Shown: in pieces, positions 8,474 through 17,331 of the stretch
Position numbering within the stretch: position 1 is the stretch's first letter
Layout of the letters: the number at the start of each line of letters is the position of its first letter
NCBI RefSeq assembly: GCF_001707885.1
Contig: NZ_MASS01000002.1
Coordinates: 62,001 to 126,000 of the forward strand
Direction of reading: 5' to 3'
Length of the DNA stretch: 64,000 nt
From: Desulfosporosinus cupriresistens
Lineage (GTDB): Bacteria > Bacillota > Desulfitobacteriia > Desulfitobacteriales > Desulfitobacteriaceae
Translations under genes and position numbers: made by a program
Notes under the pieces: generated by a model
Seen by the model: the letters and a program-made list of their open reading frames with translations, nothing else
What the model was told of the DNA's origin: nothing
Databases searched by the model: none

Positions 8474-8752
8474 ATGGGGTTTCATGAATCACTCAAAGCA
8501 ATGTCAGACAAAACTCGAAGAGAAATCCTTAATCTGCTCAAAAATGGTGATATGACTGCGGGAGATATTGCTGCCAGCTTTTCGATGACTCAAGCGACGG
8601 TATCCCACCACCTTTCCGTTTTAAAAGATGGTGGACTTGTATCGGATCGACGAGAGGGTAAATACATTTTCTATGAGCTGAATACATCAGTAATTGAGGA
8701 AATTATGGCCTGGTTAATTGATTTGAGAGGGGTTGATCAAAATGAAAAATGA
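8474..8752 (+). CDS. ArsR/SdpR-family autorepressor
   Basis: A 92-residue winged-helix protein: SDKTRREILNLLKNGDMTAG (helices 1-2), the recognition helix SMTQATVSHHLSVLKDGGLV, then the wing RREGKYIFYEL. There is no Cys metal site, so it is SdpR-like rather than a metal sensor. The frame is open to 8291, but AAGGAGGGGG just upstream and the family length fix ATG 8474. In Bacillus, SdpR represses its own sdpRI operon and is held at the membrane by SdpI; the same arrangement (regulator, overlapping SdpI-family gene, operators at the promoter) is visible here. Confidence 0.9.
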   Translation: MGFHESLKAMSDKTRREILNLLKNGDMTAGDIAASFSMTQATVSHHLSVLKDGGLVSDRREGKYIFYELNTSVIEEIMAWLIDLRGVDQNEK

Positions 8753-9395
8753 AAAGCTGCTGTTGAGATTAATGTGGTCAATTGCCATGCTTCCGGTGAT
8801 TGTTACGGTTTTTGTGTTTGATAGGCTACCAGAGCAAATACCGATGCACTGGAATATATATGGTCAGGTTAATGCTTGGCACCCCAAATTTCCATGGGTT
8901 TTTATGATCCCGGTAATCGGAATTTTAATCACTATCATGGCAACTGTTTTACCCAGAATTGATCCCAAAAAAGAAAATTATGAACGATTTAAACCACAAT
9001 ACTTTATCATAAGACTAATTCTAGTCTTGTTTTTTGCTATCATGCATATGGTGATTATCTCAATAAGTCTGGGAGCTACTTTTATTAAAGTGGATACCAT
9101 CATTAAATTAATGATAGGTATACTCTTTATAGTTCTTGGAAATTTGATGCCGAAATTTAAACAGAACTATTTTGTAGGTATTAAAACCCCTTGGACTCTT
9201 GCCAATGAGGTTGTATGGGCAAAGTCTCACCGCCATGGTGGAATTGTATGGTTTATTACGGGGTTTGTTCTGAGTGTTCTGGCATTTCTGCCGGGCAAAG
9301 GAAGTGCTATTGCCTATTTTGTTTTAATACTCCTTGCTTCAATCGAGCCTATTTTATATTCTTGGATTCAGTTTAGGAAACAAAAATTGGGATGA
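8742..9395 (+). CDS. SdpI-family membrane protein (DUF1648 plus SdpI domain)
   Basis: 217 residues with about six membrane segments. The N-terminus carries the DUF1648 pattern (LPEQIPMHWNIYGQVNAW), and the C-terminal half has MPKFKQNYFVGIKTPWTLAN followed by W..H..GG, the SdpI signature. It overlaps the regulator gene, with GAGGGG upstream of ATG 8742. SdpI gives immunity to the toxin SdpC and sequesters SdpR; no sdpC-like toxin gene is in the window, so this may be a solitary immunity or signal-sensing pair. Confidence 0.9.
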   Translation: MKNEKLLLRLMWSIAMLPVIVTVFVFDRLPEQIPMHWNIYGQVNAWHPKFPWVFMIPVIGILITIMATVLPRIDPKKENYERFKPQYFIIRLILVLFFAIMHMVIISISLGATFIKVDTIIKLMIGILFIVLGNLMPKFKQNYFVGIKTPWTLANEVVWAKSHRHGGIVWFITGFVLSVLAFLPGKGSAIAYFVLILLASIEPILYSWIQFRKQKLG

Positions 9396-9540
9396 AATTC
9401 CTCAACTTAACTACAACCGCGGCTGGAAGCGTGACGCTGAAAAGACAACGTTTTTATATGTCGATTTGGAGGTATTTAGCAACTTATGAAGAACTCTTAA
9501 GAAATTGACTGAATATTAATTTTAAAGGAGTGACAACTTA

Positions 9541-9879
9541 ATGGTTAAAATAACAGAACTTGCAGCCCAAAAAGTTAAAGAAATACAAAAAGTTAAGAAT
9601 AAAGAAAACGCATTTCTTCGGATTTATCTTGTGAGTGAAGGCTGTGGTATTCCGAATTTCGGCTTGACTCTTGAGGAGTCAAAAACTGAGGACGATATTG
9701 TTGATGAAGAATACGGCATTTCTATACTCACGGATATAGAACTGGCTGCTACTTTAGAGGGCACCATTGTTGACTATATCGAATGTAAGACTGGCGGAGG
9801 TTTTGAAATACGCAAGCCAAAGGTGGACCATGCCGAAGGTTGTGGCGGAACTTGCGGAAGTTGCAGTGGTAGTTGCTAA
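9541..9879 (+). CDS. HesB/IscA-like iron-sulfur protein with Cys-rich tail
   Basis: 112 residues. The fold matches A-type Fe-S carriers: an N-terminal KITELAAQKVKEIQ, Cys35 in SEGCGIPNFGLTLEE, then DIELAATLEGTIVDYI. Instead of the usual CGC ending it has Cys82 and a tail with four cysteines (GCGGTCGSCSGSC; C101, C105, C108, C112), which could hold a cluster or metal by itself. A ribosome site AAAGGAG precedes ATG 9541. It is monocistronic with its own terminator. Confidence 0.8.
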   Translation: MVKITELAAQKVKEIQKVKNKENAFLRIYLVSEGCGIPNFGLTLEESKTEDDIVDEEYGISILTDIELAATLEGTIVDYIECKTGGGFEIRKPKVDHAEGCGGTCGSCSGSC

Positions 9880-9908
9880 TATGCTAGGAGAGAACAAGTC
9901 AATCTTGA

Positions 9909-9947
9909 AATGTCAGATCGTTTCTTTTGAACGGTTTGACATTTTTT
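9909..9947 (+). terminator. Rho-independent terminator after the HesB-like gene
   Basis: An imperfect hairpin with AATGTCA (9909-9915) against TGACATT (9937-9943) and inner pairing of ATCGTTT with GAACGGT, followed by six T. It ends the short HesB-like transcript. Confidence 0.7.
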
Positions 9948-10134
9948 GCTTTTTATTGGAATACTTCTGTAATATTGAGAGGAATTGTTGTGTAGATGTA
10001 GAATTTTAGTTTAATAAGTTTTCAAATAAAAGAGCATCCCCACTTTTAGCGAAGATGTGAACTAGACGGCCTTAATGGGTGGTCGTTTTTACGATTATTG
10101 ATTAATATAAAGTGCAAATTTAGAAGGGGGTAAA

Positions 10135-12141
10135 ATGATGCCATTTGGCTACATGGGAAAAATACTCTGGGTAGACCTGACGACAGGAAACCTACAGGAA
10201 GAGGAAATACAAGATAACCTTTACAAGAAGTTTTTGACAGGTTATGGTTTGGGCGTAAAGATAATTTTTGACAAACTCCAGCCTGGGGTAGATCCTTTGA
10301 GTCAGGAAAATATTTTCGGTATGATGAGCGGCCTCTTAACAGGCTCTGGTGCATTTTTCTCAGGGCGCTGGATGATTATGGGGAAAAGTCCGTTAACAAA
10401 TACTTGGGGCGACGCTAATTGTGGAGGATATTTTGCTCCTGCAATTAAGTCCGCTGGATATGACGGTATATTTTTCATGGGTAAAAGTGAAAAACCTGTT
10501 TACTTACTGATCGATGGTGATAAGAAATCGCTCATAGATGCCACTGATTTATGGGGAAAGGATTCCAATGATACGATTGATTGCTTGACGAACAGGTATG
10601 GCGCTCACTTTAAAACAGCTTGCATCGGACCGGGCGGTGAAAAAATGTCAAGGATTTCCGGGGTCGTAACTGATAAAGGAAGGCTGGCAGCAAGAAGCGG
10701 ATTAGGTGCTATAATGGGCTCTAAAAACTTGAAAGCAGTATGTCTTGGTGGTAACAAGAACGTCAATATCTTTGACCAACAGACGATATCAAAATTGGTC
10801 GAGGATTTTGCCCGGCAGTTCTATATCTATAAACATCCATTGAAAGATAAAATCTTAAATGAAGCGACAAATATACCAATATTATCGGGCGCTATACGGT
10901 TTTTAAGTGAAAATGAAATGATGCCATCCATAAGTGGAGAAATAGAAAAATACGCTATGAAGACATGGGGAACATCCGGCACAGTAGCCTATTCAGCCAA
11001 CACTGGTGATTCGCCGGTTAAAAATTGGAAAGGTGTCGGTTATATCGATTTTCCAGGTAGGTTAACCCAAGAAATTTCCAATGATTCGGTAACTAAATAC
11101 GAAACAGACAAGTATGGATGTTACAACTGTCCACTTTGTTGTGGTGGAAAAGTAGCTGTTAAGGGAGGATCCTATCCTATTTCAGAAACTCATAAGCCCG
11201 AGTACGAGACGATTTGTGGTTTTGGTACCATGCTGCTTTGCAATGATATGCCCAGTATAATCAAGATTAATGATCTGTTGAACCGTGCTGGTATTGATAC
11301 AATCAGCTGTGCGGATACTGTTGCGTGGGCTTTTGAAGCCTATGAAAACAAGGTAATCAACTCCACCGATACGGAGGGTTTGGTGTTAACTTGGGGTAAT
11401 GAAGAGGCGGTAGTAAAACTGGTAGAAAAAATTGCCAACGGAGAAGGAATTGGAAAATATCTTATGAACGGCGTTAAATTAGCATCCGAACATTTTGGAA
11501 AAGGCTCAGAAGCATATGCTATGCATGTGAGAGGACAAGAATTACCGATGCATGACCCACGCAATCCCGATGGTACGAGTTTAGGGGTTGGATATGAAGC
11601 AGAACCAACACCGGGTAGACATACCAGTACTCTGGACTGTTGCAGTTTATATAGACAAGCACCGAGTAAGAAGTTAACAGACAAGAACCTTCATCCTATG
11701 AAGAATAAGTGCACGGATGAAGCTCCGGGTGATAGTTTAAGAGATGCCAGCTGCTTTATGGATCTTATTAACGGGTTTGGACTTTGTGCTTTTGCTTTTG
11801 ACGAAGGAGTTACACCACCTATCATTGAATGGGCTAACGCTATGACAGGATGGAACCTAGGTTTTGAAGAATACTTGCACATAGCACGCAGAATAAAAAC
11901 TCTTCGCCATTCATTCAATATTCGAGAAGGCCTAAACCCTATGGAATTTAAGATGCCGGATAGGGCAAGGGGCATCCCGCCTTTAGAGAGAGGTCCCAAC
12001 GCAATGATTAAAAATGATTTTGATAAAGGAAAGATAAACTATTTTAACGCCATGGGATATGACTTAAACACAGGCAAACCGCTGGTTGAAACACTCGATA
12101 TGCTGGATTTACCTGAGGTTAAGGAAGCCTTGTACAAGTAA
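10135..12141 (+). CDS. Aldehyde ferredoxin oxidoreductase (tungsten AOR family)
   Basis: 668 residues covering AOR domains 1-3 (MGKILWVDLTTGNLQEEEIQ at the start). The 4Fe-4S ligands are C329-x2-C332-x3-C336 in YGCYNCPLCCGG plus a distal Cys in NGFGLCAFAF. Also seen are GRLAARSGLGAIMGSKNLKA and VRGQELPMHDPR, the pterin/domain-3 signatures. AOR enzymes oxidise aldehydes (or reduce acids) with ferredoxin through a tungsto-bispterin cofactor; the substrate here is undetermined. There is a clear GAAGGGGG site; ATG 10138 is equally possible. No MoaD-like or cofactor genes are adjacent. Confidence 0.95.
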   Translation: MMPFGYMGKILWVDLTTGNLQEEEIQDNLYKKFLTGYGLGVKIIFDKLQPGVDPLSQENIFGMMSGLLTGSGAFFSGRWMIMGKSPLTNTWGDANCGGYFAPAIKSAGYDGIFFMGKSEKPVYLLIDGDKKSLIDATDLWGKDSNDTIDCLTNRYGAHFKTACIGPGGEKMSRISGVVTDKGRLAARSGLGAIMGSKNLKAVCLGGNKNVNIFDQQTISKLVEDFARQFYIYKHPLKDKILNEATNIPILSGAIRFLSENEMMPSISGEIEKYAMKTWGTSGTVAYSANTGDSPVKNWKGVGYIDFPGRLTQEISNDSVTKYETDKYGCYNCPLCCGGKVAVKGGSYPISETHKPEYETICGFGTMLLCNDMPSIIKINDLLNRAGIDTISCADTVAWAFEAYENKVINSTDTEGLVLTWGNEEAVVKLVEKIANGEGIGKYLMNGVKLASEHFGKGSEAYAMHVRGQELPMHDPRNPDGTSLGVGYEAEPTPGRHTSTLDCCSLYRQAPSKKLTDKNLHPMKNKCTDEAPGDSLRDASCFMDLINGFGLCAFAFDEGVTPPIIEWANAMTGWNLGFEEYLHIARRIKTLRHSFNIREGLNPMEFKMPDRARGIPPLERGPNAMIKNDFDKGKINYFNAMGYDLNTGKPLVETLDMLDLPEVKEALYK

Positions 12142-12194
12142 TACATATTTGCCTAGACAAATATTCTATACCAAATTAGTACCTGGAGGTGTGT

Positions 12195-12845
12195 ATGTTT
12201 CCACAAATTCTGATAGTAATGGTCTTTATCATAGATTTTATCATTAACTTGTATGCCGACAGAAATAGAAAAGAAACACTTAAAGTGCTGACCAAACCCT
12301 TGCTTGTGCCCTTAATTATTCTTTTCTATTTGACAAGTGCAGAGCCTATTAACTGGTTTATTGTAACTGCTTTATTTTTCGGTTTTCTTGGTGACGTCTC
12401 TTTGTTATGGGGATCAAAAAAAATATTCTTTGCAATTGGTTTATTCTCATTTCTTGTTGGTCATCTGCTTTACATCTTGGCTTTTCTACAGTCAATACCA
12501 GATTTTGAAGTTATTCCAACCTGGTTCTTAATGTTTTTAATCCCATATATTGTATATGGCTGTGCGCTTCTGAGAATACTTAGGCCAAACCTGGACAAAA
12601 TGATCGTTCCGGTTGTTATTTATATGTGTATCATCCTGATGATGAGTTTCACCAGTTTATGCTGTATTTGGAACGGGTTTACACTACAATTTATATTGCC
12701 ATTCATAGGTTCCTTATTATTCATTGTCTCTGATACAGTACTTGCATATAATAACTTCAATGCACCTTTAAAAAATTATGAGACACTTATCATGAGTACT
12801 TATATTTTCGCACAGGTTTTAATTGTTGCTGGCTTTTTATATTGA
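12195..12845 (+). CDS. YhhN/TMEM86-family membrane protein
   Basis: 216 residues with about eight membrane helices. LTKPLLVPLIILFYLTS near the start, FFGFLGDVSLLWGSKKIFFA and FLVGHLLYILAF are the YhhN pattern (KP, GDxxL, GxxxFxxxHxxY). Animal homologues are lysoplasmalogenases; for bacteria this activity is only inferred, but many anaerobic clostridia contain plasmalogens. GGAGG at 12185 fits ATG 12195 better than GTG 12189. It follows the AOR gene by 50 bases and may be cotranscribed, linking fatty-aldehyde release and aldehyde oxidation; this link is my inference. Confidence 0.85.
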   Translation: MFPQILIVMVFIIDFIINLYADRNRKETLKVLTKPLLVPLIILFYLTSAEPINWFIVTALFFGFLGDVSLLWGSKKIFFAIGLFSFLVGHLLYILAFLQSIPDFEVIPTWFLMFLIPYIVYGCALLRILRPNLDKMIVPVVIYMCIILMMSFTSLCCIWNGFTLQFILPFIGSLLFIVSDTVLAYNNFNAPLKNYETLIMSTYIFAQVLIVAGFLY

Positions 12846-12979
12846 TAACTGAAGTCAAAATTTATTAAACTTTTTTTACATTGGCGTGGTTTATTGTAAT
12901 ATTTGTAATAAAATACATAATCAATACCTGAGTAAGCGATAGTGGGATCATTATTTCGAAGTTCCTACATGAATATTTG

Positions 12980-13021
12980 CTTAAAAAGTCATTTGCATTA
13001 TAAAGCAAATGGCTTTTTAAG
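12980..13021. terminator. Long AT-rich hairpin upstream of the ABC exporter
   Basis: 17-base arms with one G-T pair: CTTAAAAAGTCATTTGC (12980-12996), 8-base loop, GCAAATGGCTTTTTAAG (13005-13021). It may terminate the YhhN transcript or act as a leader structure of the exporter operon 116 bases downstream. Confidence 0.5.
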
Positions 13022-13137
13022 TTTTAAAAAAAATAACAATAATCAACCTAAGCATGAGATCAAATTGATTGTTAGATCTAGTAAAGTAATAGCAAATCGA
13101 GAAATGGAAATAATAAATAGAGAAGGGAGTTTTTGGC

Positions 13138-14865
13138 GTGCTGAAACTGTTTAAGTTTTTAAAACCATACTCAGCAATGATAGCAGGTGCTTTAGTTTTA
13201 ATATTTCTACAAACGTTGGGAGATCTTTATCTTCCTACATTGATGTCAGATATTATAAATGACGGAGTTATGCAAGGCGACACCAGCAAGATTCTAAACA
13301 TTGGAGGTTTTATGCTTTTAGTTGCTGGTGGAGGAGCGCTGTGTTCCATTTTAGCCAGTTATTTGTCATCGAGATCTGCTGTGGGCTTAGGTACAATTTT
13401 ACGAAGTAAGGTATTTCGAATCGTTGAAAGCTATTCCCTGCACGAATTTGATAAATTAGGTACTTCAACACTAATAACCAGAACAACTAATGACATCAAC
13501 CAGGTTCAAATGGTGGCAGTGATGATCTTACGAATGATGGTTAGTGCTCCGATGATGGCAATTGGAGGGATCGTTATGGCCTTACAGGAAGACAAAGAGC
13601 TGACCTGGGTGCTTGCGGTTGCCATACCTATTTTGGCTGCAGTTATTGCCTTAATTGCCTCAAGGATGATCCCACTTTTTCGATTAGTTCAAGTTAAAAT
13701 TGATAAAATGAACCTTGTACTCCGCGAAAAGCTCACAGGGATTCGAGTCATTCGTGCTTTTAATACCGTGGAACTGGAAATGAAACGCTTTAACGAGGCT
13801 AATGTTGACCTGACAGATAATTATATTAAAGTCAATAAGATCATGGCATTCATGATGCCCTCCATTATGCTGGTTATGAACTTTACTTCCTTGGCTGTGC
13901 TCTGGTTTGGTGGAATCCGCATAAGTGATGGCAACATGGATTTGGGAGCACTTGCAGCATTCACCCAGTATGCTATGCAGATTATGTTTTCAATGCTGAT
14001 GCTATCATTGATGTTTATTATGGTCCCTCGCGCCCAAGCCGCTGCAGTAAGAATTAATGAAGTCCTTGATACTGTCCCCGAAATTACCGATCCATTTGAA
14101 ACAAAAGACGTCTTTACAGAAAAAGGCAACCTAGAATTCAAAGATGTAACCTTTTCTTATCATGGAGCCGAAGAACCTGCCTTGCGTAACATATCCTTTT
14201 CGGCTCAGCCAGGGAAAGTAACCGCTATTATTGGCAGTACCGGTTCTGGCAAATCAACGTTGATCAATTTAATTCCAAGATTTTATGATGTGGATAGTGG
14301 GAGTATCTTGATTGATGGCGTCGATGTGCGGGAGATGTCACAGGAAACCTTACGCTCTAAAATTGGTTTTGTTCCGCAAAAAGCTCAGCTATTTTCTGGA
14401 ACGATTAGTGAGAATATTAGATTTGGCAACGACCAGGTCACAGATGAAGAAATCAAGCATGCCGCGGAAACTGCTCAAGCAAGTGAATTTATCGCGAATT
14501 TTGAAGGTGGTTTTGAACACCAAATAACTCAAGGTGGTACCAATGTATCGGGCGGACAGAAACAACGTCTTTCCATTGCTCGGGCCTTGGCCAGAAAACC
14601 TGAAGTATATATCTTTGATGACAGTTTCTCTGCTCTGGATTTCAAAACAGATGCCCGACTCAGAGTAGCTCTAAAAAAGGAAATCGCAGTAGCAACGGTT
14701 ATTATTGTTGCCCAACGAGTAGGTACAGTTATGGATGCCGACAATATTATTGTTTTGGATAAAGGACAGATTTCCGGAATGGGAACTCATAAGGAACTAT
14801 TAGTCACCAGCGAGGTATATCGTGAGATTGTAGCATCGCAGTTGTCGGAGGAGGAAATTGCATGA
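13138..14865 (+). CDS. ABC exporter half-transporter with degenerate catalytic site
   Basis: 575 residues: six membrane helices and an ABC domain (Walker A GSTGSGKST near 365, signature VSGGQKQR near 470). Walker B ends FDDSFSALD, so the catalytic Glu is replaced by Asp. This is the mark of the degenerate subunit in heterodimeric exporters such as BmrC, LmrC or TM287. It starts at GTG 13138 after AAGGGAG and overlaps the partner gene by 4 bases. Multidrug or lipid-like export is the usual role; the substrate is unknown. Confidence 0.93.
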   Translation: MLKLFKFLKPYSAMIAGALVLIFLQTLGDLYLPTLMSDIINDGVMQGDTSKILNIGGFMLLVAGGGALCSILASYLSSRSAVGLGTILRSKVFRIVESYSLHEFDKLGTSTLITRTTNDINQVQMVAVMILRMMVSAPMMAIGGIVMALQEDKELTWVLAVAIPILAAVIALIASRMIPLFRLVQVKIDKMNLVLREKLTGIRVIRAFNTVELEMKRFNEANVDLTDNYIKVNKIMAFMMPSIMLVMNFTSLAVLWFGGIRISDGNMDLGALAAFTQYAMQIMFSMLMLSLMFIMVPRAQAAAVRINEVLDTVPEITDPFETKDVFTEKGNLEFKDVTFSYHGAEEPALRNISFSAQPGKVTAIIGSTGSGKSTLINLIPRFYDVDSGSILIDGVDVREMSQETLRSKIGFVPQKAQLFSGTISENIRFGNDQVTDEEIKHAAETAQASEFIANFEGGFEHQITQGGTNVSGGQKQRLSIARALARKPEVYIFDDSFSALDFKTDARLRVALKKEIAVATVIIVAQRVGTVMDADNIIVLDKGQISGMGTHKELLVTSEVYREIVASQLSEEEIA

Positions 14866-17042
14866 GTGAGCAAGATAGGCCACAAAAACCTGCTCCAAGA
14901 CCTGCGGGTGGAGGATTTGGCGGTGGCTTTGGCGCACCTGTCCAAAAAGCTAAGAACTTTAAAGTAAGTTTAAAAAGGCTCTTAAGATATTTAAGTCCCC
15001 ATAAAATTAATCTAATAGTTGTCGTTGTATTTGCAATTGCCAGTACGATCTTTACCATAGCTGCGCCTAAAGTGGCCAGCAAGGCAATGAATAAGCTACA
15101 GGATGGCTATATGGCTAAGATGATGATTCAACAAATGTCAGAAGCTCAAACTAAGGCTGTTCAGCAAATCAACGTGCAAATGAGGCAAATGCCAACTCCA
15201 GGAGTAGGGTTAAGTCAACAGGTACCTACAGACCCAGATGCTCTTAAAGCCGTGCAAGAGTTCATGCAGCTGCCTAAGCTAAGTACGGTGACAGACCCTA
15301 ACCAAAAGGCTGACATAGTCCGGAAAATAATGGACTTAGGTAAGAAAATGCCGGGTAATGCCCAAACTGGGGAAGAGAATGTAAAACTGACCCCGGATCA
15401 AATAAATGGGGTAATTCGGGCTATTCGCGAAACCAATGGAGAGTATGATTTTCATTACATTGGGATGATTGTCCTAATTCTCTTTGGAATGTATGTTATT
15501 AGCGCCGTATTTAGTTTAATTATGGGTCTGGTGATGTCGGGGGTAGCACAGAAAACTGTACGGGATATGCGCCGGCAGATTGATTTAAAATTGAACAAAT
15601 TACCCCTAAAATATTTTGATAAACATCCCCATGGCGATATATTAAGCCGGGTCACCAATGATATCGATACTATCGCAACCACTTTGCAACAAAGCATAAC
15701 CCAAGTTATTACCTCATTAATCACTATTATTGGCTACATTGCTATGATGTTAACCATTAGCCCTGTACTCACTCTCATAGTCATTGTAACATTACCGTTA
15801 TATATTATTTCAACTGCCACAATCGCCAAGAAATCGCAGAAATACTTCGCGGCCCAGCAGAAAGAGTTGGGTCAACTCAGCGGTCATGTAGAAGAGATGT
15901 ATACTGGGCATAAAATCGTAAAGGTCTTTGGCCGAGAGAAAGATTCCATTGAAATATTTGAATCAATTAATGACAGGCTGAACACAGCTGGCTGGAAAGC
16001 TCAATTTATTTCAGGTATTATGTACCCCCTTATGAATTTCATTAGCAATCTAGGTTATGTAGGAATCAGTATTGTGGGCGGAATCTGGATTATTCGGAAC
16101 CTTCTTGGGTTAGGTGATATTTTAGCTTTTATTCAATATTCAAGGTCCTTTACGATGCCCATTGCGCAAACTGCCAATATTGCTAACATCATTCAGTCCA
16201 CTGTAGCTTGTGCGGAACGAGTTTTCGAGATTCTTGATGAAGAGGAAGAGATACCTGAAAAGTCCGATGCCCAAGTCATCGAATTCTCGAAAGGTCGGGT
16301 TTGTTTTGAACACGTCGATTTCCGGTATGAAGAGGATGTACCGCTGATTGAAGATATGAACCTTAATGTAGAGCCGGGGCACACCGTAGCCATTGTAGGT
16401 CCGACCGGGGCGGGTAAAACCACCCTAGTAAATCTTCTGATGCGATTCTACGAAATCAATGCGGGCATAATAAGGATTGACGGGGTAGACATAAGAGATA
16501 TAAAACGCAGCGAACTGAGGCAAATGTTTGGTATGGTATTGCAGGACACTTGGCTGTTTAACGGAACCATTAAAGATAATATAGCCTATGGTAAACAAGG
16601 AGCAACGATGGATGAAATAGTACAGGCAGCCAAGGCAGCCCATGCAGATCATTTTATCAGAACGTTGCCTGATGGCTACAATACAGTGCTCAACGAAGAG
16701 GGAACAAATATTTCTCAGGGGCAAAAACAGTTGCTTACCATAGCCCGAGCTATTCTGGCCGACCCGATTATTTTGATTCTTGACGAAGCAACCAGCAGTG
16801 TTGATACAAGAACAGAGGTCTTAATTCAAAAGGCTATGGCCAACTTAATGAAAGACAGAACTAATTTTGTCATTGCCCACAGGTTGTCTACTATCCGCGA
16901 TTCAGAACTTATCTTGGTGATGAATAAAGGAAGAATTATTGAAATGGGGAATCATCAAGATCTGCTCGCTAAGGCTGGCTTCTATGCAGATCTCTATTAT
17001 AGTCAATTTTCCGATCAAGACTCAGAGGCGGATGTTGGATAA
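14862..17042 (+). CDS. ABC exporter half-transporter with canonical catalytic site and large extracellular insert
   Basis: 726 residues, long for a half-transporter. After a Gly/Pro-rich N-terminus and helix 1 (IVVVVFAIASTIFTIAAP) there is a hydrophilic insertion of about 120 residues (roughly 75-200) before helix 2, predicted outside the cell, as in BmrD. Walker A is GPTGAGKTT (about 512), the signature ISQGQKQL has Gln in place of the usual second Gly, and Walker B LILDEATSS has the catalytic Glu. It pairs with the upstream degenerate subunit; the ATGA overlap supports 1:1 synthesis. Confidence 0.93.
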   Translation: MSEQDRPQKPAPRPAGGGFGGGFGAPVQKAKNFKVSLKRLLRYLSPHKINLIVVVVFAIASTIFTIAAPKVASKAMNKLQDGYMAKMMIQQMSEAQTKAVQQINVQMRQMPTPGVGLSQQVPTDPDALKAVQEFMQLPKLSTVTDPNQKADIVRKIMDLGKKMPGNAQTGEENVKLTPDQINGVIRAIRETNGEYDFHYIGMIVLILFGMYVISAVFSLIMGLVMSGVAQKTVRDMRRQIDLKLNKLPLKYFDKHPHGDILSRVTNDIDTIATTLQQSITQVITSLITIIGYIAMMLTISPVLTLIVIVTLPLYIISTATIAKKSQKYFAAQQKELGQLSGHVEEMYTGHKIVKVFGREKDSIEIFESINDRLNTAGWKAQFISGIMYPLMNFISNLGYVGISIVGGIWIIRNLLGLGDILAFIQYSRSFTMPIAQTANIANIIQSTVACAERVFEILDEEEEIPEKSDAQVIEFSKGRVCFEHVDFRYEEDVPLIEDMNLNVEPGHTVAIVGPTGAGKTTLVNLLMRFYEINAGIIRIDGVDIRDIKRSELRQMFGMVLQDTWLFNGTIKDNIAYGKQGATMDEIVQAAKAAHADHFIRTLPDGYNTVLNEEGTNISQGQKQLLTIARAILADPIILILDEATSSVDTRTEVLIQKAMANLMKDRTNFVIAHRLSTIRDSELILVMNKGRIIEMGNHQDLLAKAGFYADLYYSQFSDQDSEADVG

Positions 17043-17331
17043 TGAATTACACTCCGTTTAAGAGATAAATTATCGATAAAACTTAGCGTTATTCCTCAGT
17101 AATTCTCAAATTCCTTAGCCTTTCAACATTATTTCGAGTACAAGTGCATGTAAAAATTTGGATTAATAGCCTAAAACCCTTAGTTCATCAGTCTTTTCCA
17201 CTTTTTTCCCGAGCTACCGAAATTATTACGATTTCGACATAGGACATATCGTATAATGACAAAACCGGCGTGGCAATAGTCTACAAGAAAAAAGTTGATC
17301 CGGAATACTATTAAGGCGGGATGTTTGCTGA
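17043..17331. other. Intergenic region upstream of spo0A
   Basis: 289 bases with no gene. It holds a TATAAT at 17252-17257 without a well-spaced -35 and the 0A box listed separately. Confidence 0.4.
17233..17239 (-). promoter_or_regulatory. Spo0A box upstream of spo0A
   Basis: TTCGACA is the exact complement of the 0A box TGTCGAA. It lies 93 bases before the spo0A start and just upstream of a TATAAT, a position suited to autoregulation as in Bacillus. A single 7-base match can occur by chance; the location is the argument. Confidence 0.5.

Noticed and set aside
9767-10009. 80-codon frame overlapping the HesB-like gene
   Set aside because: Shadow of the HesB frame that runs through its terminator.
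10010-10134. Molybdenum/tungsten cofactor riboswitch before the AOR gene
   Set aside because: A short GACGGCC/GGTCGT dyad is present, but the conserved helices and loops of the Moco/Tuco motif are not.
12942-13154. 70-codon open frame before the ABC exporter
   Set aside because: It runs through a 17-bp-stem hairpin, has no protein-like pattern and overlaps the exporter start.
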